The position numbers were made by a program, and so were the translations under genes. The notes under the pieces were generated by a model. That model saw only the letters and a list, made by a program, of their open reading frames with translations. It was not told the origin of the DNA and searched no databases. A DNA stretch of 64,000 nt from Clostridia bacterium (GTDB taxonomy: Bacteria > Bacillota > Clostridia > Oscillospirales > Acutalibacteraceae): NCBI GenBank assembly GCA_017468425.1, contig JAFUIO010000009.1:19926-83925 (forward strand), given 5' to 3'. Shown one piece after another: positions 24,667-31,517 of the stretch. How positions within the stretch are numbered: position 1 is the first letter of the stretch; every line of letters starts with the position of its first letter.

Positions 24667-27612
24667 ATGTCCAAAAAGATTATTTCTGTATTTCTTGTCC
24701 TGATAATGGTATTCGGCTGTTTTTCAATGGCCGCAAATGCTCGTCAGGTAGGCGTCGGCGGTGGCGCTGAAAGCTTTAATCCTGTTAAGTTTTCTCAGGA
24801 TGTTGCAAGCGTTGGAAAGACAGACAACATTAATGTCAACTTTATAGCAAAAATCACTGATAAAAATTATAAGGTGAAAATCAAGTCAATCAGTGTAGCG
24901 TTACCTTTCCTTGAAGCAGGTGACGAATCGAATCTGACAGTAACATACGCATCAGGTGATGTGGTTACAGACGAAACAAAATATCCTGTAACAGGTTATA
25001 TAACCGCATCTACAAACTCTGTTGCTCGTTATACTATTACGTATGATATTCTTGATAAAGCTGACAATACTGTATGGAAAAACCTTACAGGCTATGCTTA
25101 TGGTCAGTTTTCAGGTTCAAATGAAAGAACAGGTGCTATAGGTACATATCCTGATGACCCCGGTCAGGTTCATTCAGGTGCTTACTTTACGTCTATTGAT
25201 AAACTTAACTCATGTTATGTTCAGGTAGGCTCTGCAGCACTTCTTTATACTCTGAAAACACAGCATTTGTTCTTTACTTTCGATGAAAGAACAACAGAAA
25301 CAGCTGTTATTTCAGGTAATGCACCTTCATCACTCCGCACATATCCCGTTGACTGGCCCTCAGTTATGTGGTGGCGTCAGGAAGCCGAAGGTACATGGCT
25401 TATGTGGTCAACTCCTGAATCAGGATATTATAATTTCACTCTTGATATGAATGCCAATAATGCATCCTGGGATGAGGAAACAAACACAGTTGTAAGCACA
25501 GAGATGTATTATCTTGACCAGTGGGACAGAATGAATGCTGAAGATATTGCTGATAAAATCCTCGGTATTGACGGTATGTTCCTGCAGGGCTATTATGTTC
25601 AGAAGGGCAGGTATACAGAGGATTCGTGGAATAACCTTATGTCTGCGATGGATATGGCACACCAGGTTATGCTTACAACGCCCGGACCGAACTACGGTTT
25701 TAAAATTGCCTGTCAGAACGGTACATATGCAGATGATAATCTTATAAGAGCTTTCAATAACCTTCAGGAAGCACCCTGTGACTGGGAAACATATAAAGAT
25801 CCGGTTGTAGGTGAGGGCGGTTCCTGCGGTGCAGGCGGTTCAATTATTTATACTTGTATCTGCGGTAAAACAAAAACAGAATCAACAAGTACAGACAGTT
25901 GTACACCATCAAGTGACTGGACAGAAATAACTCCGCCCACTTGTACAAATCCCGGTCAGGAAGCACAGCTGTGTATTTACTGTTCAAGTATTGTAAATAC
26001 CCGTGAAATTGAGCCTTTGGGACATGAATACACAACTCAAGTTGTTCCTGCGGGCTGTTATACACAGGGCTATACAATTTATACTTGTATCAGAGGCGAC
26101 CACGAGTATCAGGATGATTACACTCCTGTAAGAGGTCACGTTCACGGCTATTATGAATATAAATATCCCACAGCAATATTCGGCGGTTATAAAATTTCCC
26201 ACTGTGCTGATTGTGATATAGTTATTTCAACTGAAGATATGGCAAAACCTGAAGGCACAATTGTTTTCAGCTTGCAGTCAAATGATAATACTTTCTTCAC
26301 AACTGCTATGGATTTGAATGCAATGAAAACAACTTTCATTGTTCCTAAAAAAGCAGTAATTGATACAAGCAGTGTTAAAACAGACCTTTTAGTTGATGAA
26401 ATTCCTGCTCTCAGCATTGAAAATTATAAAGGTCAGGAACTGACTTATCAGGGCGGCACAACTGCAGAATCAGGCAAAGAATTCAACTTTGAAGATTACT
26501 TTGGCGGCTTCTCAAATGCTAAATTAGCAGGTCGCGTTATAACTTATAACGAGAAAAACGAAGAAACAGAGTTAGGTTTCAATTATAACATTACTACAAA
26601 ATCAGATGAAAACGAGCTTTATGTAATCAACGCAACACCAACTGACGAAGAAGCTGTCGGTGCTGCAATGACAGAACTTCTGGCTCATTTCTCTTCTGAA
26701 AAAATCAGAGCGAACGATAAACTTCCTGAAGATGAGGATATGCGTAACCTTATCACAAATCAGATTAAACTTCCCGGCTCTGCATATATTCAGACGGGTA
26801 CAACAAAACTTACTCTTGAAGACCCGGAAGAAACATACACATTCAGTAAGGTTTATGAAAGACCGACTTTTGTTTATGAAGAAGCAGAAGCAACAGATGC
26901 TCAGGTTGAAATCTTCCTTCCTGTGGGAACAAGTTTCTTAATAGGTAACCATAAGGTAACCCTCCAGGATTTTGTAACATTCAAACTTTCAGGTTGCGGT
27001 GAAAACGAAACTGTTGAAAGTCTTGTTGCTGACCTTGAAGCTTGCACAACAGGCGATGAAACAATTGAAACTGTAACAATCTTCCTTGCAGAACTTCTTA
27101 ACTCTGCAAACCGTCAGGAAAACCTTGCTCTTGATATCGTTATCAATCCTGCAGGTTACAGCGTTTCAGGTACAGTTGAAAGCTTTGCTCCTTATGAAGG
27201 TGCAGACGGCACTGAAATGACATCTATCGCATTGCTGCAGGGTGACGAAATCGTTGACTGGGTAGACGTTATGGGTGAAGGTGTTCAGGAATTTACTTTC
27301 TCAAGTGTTAAGAGCGGTACATATACTGTTGAAGTTATGAAATTCAACCACGTTGTACGCACATATGAACTTGTTGTTGAAGGCGATGAAATAACAGGTC
27401 TTGAATACAAAATCCATCTTTACGGTGATATAGACGGCAACGGTAAGTTGAACGTTATGGACTATTCAAAGGTTCTCCGCCATGTTAAGAAGACACAGGC
27501 CCTCGAAGGTTATGAGCTTCTTTGCGCAGATGTAGACGAAAACGGAAAAGTCAATGTTATGGACTACACTGCAATTCTCAGACATGTTAAGAAAACAGCA
27601 TCTCTCTGGTAA
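24667..27612 (+). CDS. Secreted composite dockerin protein (fusion-like architecture)
   Basis: A 981-residue protein with a GGGAGG site and a signal peptide. Residues about 25-370 match the 758-residue neighbour (RQVGVGGGAESFNPVKF; YYVQKGRYTEDSWNNLM). Two or three degenerate Cys/GH repeats follow (about 375-530). Residues about 535-980 match the 449-residue neighbour (VFSLQSNDNTFF, LPGSAYIQTGTTKLTL, DAQVEIFLPVGTSFLIG), including the regulatory-like module and a dockerin (917-981) ending ILRHVKKTASLW. It therefore looks like the two preceding proteins joined with the internal dockerin lost. No catalytic residues recognised; likely a cell-surface component. Confidence 0.78.
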   Translation: MSKKIISVFLVLIMVFGCFSMAANARQVGVGGGAESFNPVKFSQDVASVGKTDNINVNFIAKITDKNYKVKIKSISVALPFLEAGDESNLTVTYASGDVVTDETKYPVTGYITASTNSVARYTITYDILDKADNTVWKNLTGYAYGQFSGSNERTGAIGTYPDDPGQVHSGAYFTSIDKLNSCYVQVGSAALLYTLKTQHLFFTFDERTTETAVISGNAPSSLRTYPVDWPSVMWWRQEAEGTWLMWSTPESGYYNFTLDMNANNASWDEETNTVVSTEMYYLDQWDRMNAEDIADKILGIDGMFLQGYYVQKGRYTEDSWNNLMSAMDMAHQVMLTTPGPNYGFKIACQNGTYADDNLIRAFNNLQEAPCDWETYKDPVVGEGGSCGAGGSIIYTCICGKTKTESTSTDSCTPSSDWTEITPPTCTNPGQEAQLCIYCSSIVNTREIEPLGHEYTTQVVPAGCYTQGYTIYTCIRGDHEYQDDYTPVRGHVHGYYEYKYPTAIFGGYKISHCADCDIVISTEDMAKPEGTIVFSLQSNDNTFFTTAMDLNAMKTTFIVPKKAVIDTSSVKTDLLVDEIPALSIENYKGQELTYQGGTTAESGKEFNFEDYFGGFSNAKLAGRVITYNEKNEETELGFNYNITTKSDENELYVINATPTDEEAVGAAMTELLAHFSSEKIRANDKLPEDEDMRNLITNQIKLPGSAYIQTGTTKLTLEDPEETYTFSKVYERPTFVYEEAEATDAQVEIFLPVGTSFLIGNHKVTLQDFVTFKLSGCGENETVESLVADLEACTTGDETIETVTIFLAELLNSANRQENLALDIVINPAGYSVSGTVESFAPYEGADGTEMTSIALLQGDEIVDWVDVMGEGVQEFTFSSVKSGTYTVEVMKFNHVVRTYELVVEGDEITGLEYKIHLYGDIDGNGKLNVMDYSKVLRHVKKTQALEGYELLCADVDENGKVNVMDYTAILRHVKKTASLW

Positions 27613-27626
27613 TGCGTAATAATTTC

Positions 27627-27657
27627 AACGGGCATCTGCGGATGCCCGTTTTTTATA
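27627..27657 (+). terminator. Intrinsic terminator
   Basis: AACGGGCATC (27627-27636) and GATGCCCGTT (27641-27650), TGCG loop, then a T-run. Confidence 0.92.
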
Positions 27658-27673
27658 TTTTTTATTTCCGTTA

Positions 27674-27702
27674 TTGACAAAAAGTGTTTTCGAATATAAT
27701 AT
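27674..27702 (+). promoter_or_regulatory. Promoter of the zinc-ribbon membrane protein
   Basis: TTGACA (27674-27679) and TAATAT (27697-27702), spacer 17 bp; TATAAT at 27695-27700 is an alternative -10. Confidence 0.7.
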
Positions 27703-27737
27703 TATATTTAAGAATTATTGTATAAAGAGGTAATTAT

Positions 27738-29219
27738 ATGTTCTGTAAAAGATGTGGTAAACAAATTGCAGATGGCCCAACTTCCTGCCAATATTGCGGT
27801 GCGGTAGTTACAAAAAGACCTGCAACAAATACATATACAAATTTCAATGCTCCTGCTGCAAATACTTCTTATCAGGCACCGCAGCCTGAAAAGAAACAAA
27901 ATAAAACACCGTGGAAAATAATTGCACCTGTTGTGGCTGCTTTGCTTGTGGTTGCGATAATTTTTGGTGTTGTGTCCTGCTCAAAAGGTAAGCAGAAAGA
28001 GCATGAAGATAAGCTTCGTCAGTTACTTGAGGAAAGCACATCAAAGCCTGTAGTTGAATTTATGTGCGATGACTTCGATAACAACGGTGATTTCGAAGCA
28101 TATGCCGTTGTGGGAAAATCAGAAAAGAAAGATGATATAGTTGAATACTATGATGCGGACATCTGTTTTGTAAACGAAGATTCTGCAGAGCTTATCAAAG
28201 AATCAGTCCGCGGCCATTCAAACGGCACAATTGAATCAGACGGCAAAATTTATGTATCTCTCGAAGTTTACGATGAGCAGACAGGTAAAGGAGTATCATT
28301 GGTTTATTCTGCAAGCGAAAACAGACCTGTTGAATCTGAAATTTCAGGACAGTATTCAAATGTGCGTCAGGAAAATGGCAAAATCCTTGCAACAGACGAA
28401 ACGGGAGATGATATGGAAATCGACATTCCCAATGCGTTCAGAAAACTTGATACAATTGAACTTACAACATTTGTAACAACACTTCCTGAAGGTGTAACGG
28501 ATTTCACAGAAACAACAGACGCGGAATCTACAACACAACTTGAAACCACAACAAAAGAAAAACTTACTGTTACAACAACTCAACCCACAACGTCGGCACA
28601 AAAAGTTTCCTCGAATGTTTCATCAATATATGAACCAGAAGTTATAAAAGAAGCAGCGACAGGGAACTTTTATGGTGGGGTAAGTGAAACAGTTAAAAGT
28701 TGCTTCATTGATATAAATAACGACGGTGTTGATGAACTGGTGGTGCGCTATAGACAACAGTCATATGAGAAAAGTGCTGTTTACGCTATACAGAATAATA
28801 AAGTGGTGAATCTTGGGATGGTTGAACATGCCGGTGGTTCATCTGGTGGAGAATTTTATACTGTAAAATATAATTCTAATGCCGGTAATCATGTTGTTGC
28901 AGTGTCAGGCAATACGAATATAGGAGCTCGTGCAGCGACAAGCTATCTTACGACTTATTATTATGATGGTGTCTCATTCACGGCTAAACATAGTGTAGAG
29001 GGAGGTTATTACAGTTATGATGGCTTTGCTTCAGAGGCAGAAGAAATAAAAAGGAATACGTCGCTATATGTAGAAAAAGACGGAAGAGTCTGGTATTATC
29101 TTTATGATGGTAATTACATAAGTGAAGCTGAATATGAAAGTATACGTAATAATTATGTAGACCCTGTAAATGCAAAATACCAGATGAAAGTTGGTACACC
29201 TTCCAACCCTTTACCGTAA
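27738..29219 (+). CDS. Zinc-ribbon, single-pass membrane protein with two extracellular regions
   Basis: A 493-residue protein. The N-terminus is a zinc ribbon (Cys3, Cys6, Cys17, Cys20) facing the cytoplasm. One membrane helix (about 58-76) leads to an extracellular part. That part has two EF-hand/VCBS-like strand-turns, DDFDNNGDFEAYAVVG and FIDINNDGVDELVVRY, on either side of a Thr-rich linker (about 240-290). The last ~190 residues are an unrecognised domain. From about 28600 the codon use looks more AT-rich and less uniform than before it, so the C-terminal domain may have been acquired separately. Function unknown. Confidence 0.65.
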   Translation: MFCKRCGKQIADGPTSCQYCGAVVTKRPATNTYTNFNAPAANTSYQAPQPEKKQNKTPWKIIAPVVAALLVVAIIFGVVSCSKGKQKEHEDKLRQLLEESTSKPVVEFMCDDFDNNGDFEAYAVVGKSEKKDDIVEYYDADICFVNEDSAELIKESVRGHSNGTIESDGKIYVSLEVYDEQTGKGVSLVYSASENRPVESEISGQYSNVRQENGKILATDETGDDMEIDIPNAFRKLDTIELTTFVTTLPEGVTDFTETTDAESTTQLETTTKEKLTVTTTQPTTSAQKVSSNVSSIYEPEVIKEAATGNFYGGVSETVKSCFIDINNDGVDELVVRYRQQSYEKSAVYAIQNNKVVNLGMVEHAGGSSGGEFYTVKYNSNAGNHVVAVSGNTNIGARAATSYLTTYYYDGVSFTAKHSVEGGYYSYDGFASEAEEIKRNTSLYVEKDGRVWYYLYDGNYISEAEYESIRNNYVDPVNAKYQMKVGTPSNPLP

Positions 29220-29245
29220 TTAACAAACTTAATATTTATACTGCA

Positions 29246-29290
29246 GAAAACTGCTTTTCTCTTGATGGGAAAAGCAGTTTTCTTTTTGCT
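29246..29290 (+). terminator. Intrinsic terminator
   Basis: GAAAACTGCTTTTC (29246-29259) and GAAAAGCAGTTTTC (29269-29282) form a perfect 14-bp stem followed by a T-run. Confidence 0.92.
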
Positions 29291-29376
29291 TTTCTGAACG
29301 AAAAAACCTCGTCTTTTCAAGCTTTTTCGGTTGTAATGAAATTTCCCGAAAAAGATATATTTTTTTGCATAAATGC

Positions 29377-29405
29377 TTGACTTTGATAGGTGATTGGGGT
29401 ATAAT
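29377..29405 (+). promoter_or_regulatory. Promoter of the dcw cluster
   Basis: TTGACT (29377-29382) and TATAAT (29400-29405), spacer 17 bp. A TGGGG motif (29395-29399) lies inside the spacer. Confidence 0.82.
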
Positions 29406-29495
29406 TGTGGTACGATGTGGGGCAATAGGGTGCCATTGGGGTGCCAAAGTGGGAGTTTTCCACTTTTCCACAGAGTTTTCCACACTCAGGTGGGA
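29395..29495 (+). promoter_or_regulatory. Candidate MraZ boxes upstream of mraZ
   Basis: TGGGG at 29395, 29418 and 29437, AGGGT at 29427, and TGGGA at 29450 and 29491. MraZ is known to bind arrays of TGGGN-type direct repeats spaced about 10 bp and to repress its own operon. Spacing here is 9-13 bp in the core (29418-29454), close to but not exactly regular. The array lies at and just downstream of the expected transcription start, fitting autorepression. Confidence 0.65.
29456..29484 (+). repeat. Three TTTTCCAC repeats (DnaA-box-like) in the mraZ leader
   Basis: TTTTCCAC at 29456-29463, and TTTTCCACA at 29464-29472 and 29476-29484. Each full copy differs from the DnaA box TTATCCACA at one base. 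They may equally be part of the MraZ region or without function. Confidence 0.4.
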
Positions 29496-29530
29496 CAAAA
29501 CAGTTAAAATCTTGAAAGGAGGGGAATAAA

Positions 29531-29962
29531 ATGGCAGACTTTAAAGGTACTTATTATCATTCACTTGATTCAAAGAACAGAATGGTCGTACCGTCAGCGT
29601 TCAGAGAAGACTTAGGTCAGAACTTTGTCATTATGAAATCCCCACCTAAAGATAAATGTCTTACACTTTACCCCCTTGAAGAGTGGAAAAAGATTAAGGA
29701 AGAACTTGATGCTCTCCCTGCAAGTGAACAGAACAGAAAATACTACAGATGGTTCTTCGCAAGAATTGATGACGGCAGTATGGATAACCAGAGCCGTGTA
29801 GGTCTTAAAGAAGGCTTCAGAGAATTCGCAGGTATCGAAAAGAATATCGCAATCCTCGGTTCAGGTAAGAAAATCGAAATCTGGGATGAAGATACATGGA
29901 GAGCACTTAACGAAGAAGCTGAAGAAGAACTTGACTTTGATGTTGACCTTGTAAGGTTCTGA
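29531..29962 (+). CDS. mraZ: Division/cell wall cluster transcriptional repressor MraZ
   Basis: A 143-residue protein with two SpoVT-AbrB-like swapped-hairpin halves: FKGTYYHSLDSKNRMVVPSA near the N-terminus and a second SRVGLKEGFREFAGIEKN near residue 85. The DxK/QxR/NR signature is kept in both halves. It binds direct repeats upstream of its own gene and represses the dcw operon. An AAAGGAGGGG site precedes the ATG. It is the first gene of the cluster, 9 bp before rsmH. Confidence 0.97.
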   Translation: MADFKGTYYHSLDSKNRMVVPSAFREDLGQNFVIMKSPPKDKCLTLYPLEEWKKIKEELDALPASEQNRKYYRWFFARIDDGSMDNQSRVGLKEGFREFAGIEKNIAILGSGKKIEIWDEDTWRALNEEAEEELDFDVDLVRF

Positions 29963-29971
29963 TAAAAGATT

Positions 29972-30913
29972 ATGAATTCAGATATTAATTTTTCACATTT
30001 CCCTGTTTTCTATAAAGAGGCAATTGAAGCACTTGATATTAAGCCTGACGGAATATATGTTGACTGCACAGGCGGTGGCGGCGGCCACTCATCAATGATT
30101 GCCGAAAAGCTTACAACAGGTCATCTCTACACAATCGACCGTGACCCTGATGCGATAAAGGTGCTCACAAACCGATTTAAAGATAACGACAAAGTTACAA
30201 TCGTCAACAGCAGATTTTCAAGAATAAAAGAAATTCTCGCCGAAAACGGTGTTGAAAAAGTTGACGGAATTCTTGCTGACCTGGGAGTTTCTTCCTATCA
30301 GCTTGATACAGACGAAAGAGGTTTTTCTTTCCATACAGATGCTCCGCTTGATATGAGAATGAGTAAAGAAGGTTTATCGGCAAAAGATGTTGTAAACACT
30401 TACTCAGTAGGGGAGTTAATAAAAATAATCTCAGCTTACGGCGAAGAAAAATTCGCAAAAGCAATAGCATATAATATAGATAAGCACCGCAAGGAAAAGG
30501 AAATAGAAACAACACTCCAGCTTGCGGAAATCATTAAGGAATCTTACCCGGCATCTGTTCGGCGAAAGAGTGGGCATCCGGCACGTAAAACTTTCCAGGC
30601 AATCAGAATCGAAGTTAATGCAGAGCTTGATGAACTTAAGAATTCACTTGATGATATGTTTTCGTCATTAAAAATTTCAGGCAGAGTGGTAATAATTACT
30701 TTCCATTCGCTTGAAGACAGAATCGTAAAAGTACGGTTCAACGATTTTTGCAAAGGTTGCACTTGTCCGCCGGAGTTTCCGGTATGTGTTTGTGGAAAAG
30801 AGCCGAAAGGCAAACTTGTTTTCAAAGTAAAAGAACCGAGCGAAAAAGAACTTGAAGAAAATTCGCGTTCAAGGAGTGCAAAACTCCGTGCGATAGAACG
30901 TGTGGGAGAATAA
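29972..30913 (+). CDS. rsmH: 16S rRNA (cytosine1402-N4)-methyltransferase
   Basis: A 313-residue protein of normal length. SAM motif YVDCTGGGGGHSSMIAEKL, DGILADLGVSSYQLD, a RGFSF segment, and C-terminal VVIITFHSLEDRIVKVRF. A Cys-rich stretch (CKGCTCPPEFPVCVCG) is common in Firmicute members. It methylates C1402 in the ribosomal P site together with RsmI. Second gene of the dcw operon. Confidence 0.97.
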   Translation: MNSDINFSHFPVFYKEAIEALDIKPDGIYVDCTGGGGGHSSMIAEKLTTGHLYTIDRDPDAIKVLTNRFKDNDKVTIVNSRFSRIKEILAENGVEKVDGILADLGVSSYQLDTDERGFSFHTDAPLDMRMSKEGLSAKDVVNTYSVGELIKIISAYGEEKFAKAIAYNIDKHRKEKEIETTLQLAEIIKESYPASVRRKSGHPARKTFQAIRIEVNAELDELKNSLDDMFSSLKISGRVVIITFHSLEDRIVKVRFNDFCKGCTCPPEFPVCVCGKEPKGKLVFKVKEPSEKELEENSRSRSAKLRAIERVGE

Positions 30914-30931
30914 AAAGAGAGGATGAGCCTT

Positions 30932-31381
30932 ATGGCCGAATACAACTACAATTTTGATATGTTTGATGAAGGCACTTCAGCCCCTAAGGCGGTTCCTCAG
31001 AAAAAGGCGAAACCTGCTCAGCGACTTCACCTTGTTGAAGAAACCCGTGAAGTAAGACGAGAAAGGGCACAGATTCTTGAAAAAAGAAATACAATTTCCA
31101 CTTATGTTATTATCGCAGTGGCACTTGTTCTTACGGCTGTTGTAAGTTCCTTCATTTACCTTGGTGCTTCAATAAACGCATACGACCATAAGATAGCATC
31201 GGTTCAGGAAGAACTCAATATCGCAAACAGCCAGAACGTAACTCTTAACCTGAAAAAAGATTCGATGGTATCTGTGGATGCGGTAAGAGCAGCGGCAGAA
31301 AAACGCGGAATGATTCAGCGTGACAGATACCAGGTTACATATTTTGAATTGGCACAGGAAGATTACGGCGTAGTAAAATAA
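30932..31381 (+). CDS. ftsL: Cell division protein FtsL-like
   Basis: A 149-residue protein with a basic cytoplasmic N-terminus, one membrane helix (about 55-77, TYVIIAVALVLTAVVSSFIYL) and an extracellular coiled-coil-like region. Sequence conservation of FtsL is low; position between rsmH and the PBP gene and the topology support the call. The ATG at 30932 is preferred to one at 30923 because the GAGAGG site abuts the latter. FtsL joins DivIB and DivIC in activating septal peptidoglycan synthesis. Confidence 0.85.
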   Translation: MAEYNYNFDMFDEGTSAPKAVPQKKAKPAQRLHLVEETREVRRERAQILEKRNTISTYVIIAVALVLTAVVSSFIYLGASINAYDHKIASVQEELNIANSQNVTLNLKKDSMVSVDAVRAAAEKRGMIQRDRYQVTYFELAQEDYGVVK

Positions 31382-31399
31382 TAAGAAGTAATAATATCA

Positions 31400-31463
31400 G
31401 CGGCACGGAATAACTATTTATAAGCGGAAAGCTTCCGTTTATAGTGGAAAATTCCTATGCCGC
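31400..31463 (+). other. Long two-tier hairpin between ftsL and the PBP gene
   Basis: Outer pairing GCGGCA (31400-31405) with TGCCGC (31458-31463) and GGAA (31407-31410) with TTCC (31452-31455). Inner 11-bp stem 31419-31429 with 31433-31443 closes on an AGC loop. No T-tract follows, so it is not a standard terminator. It may be an RNase site, an attenuator, or a small palindromic element. Confidence 0.6.
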
Positions 31464-31517
31464 ATTAATTGTTATTTGAGTATATAGTCAGACAGACTTT
31501 CAGAGAGGAGAATGGTT

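Noticed and set aside
29456..29484. DnaA-box-like repeats as a replication origin
   Set aside because: There is no dnaA, dnaN or AT-rich unwinding region; the site lies in the mraZ leader. Kept only as a possible regulatory element.
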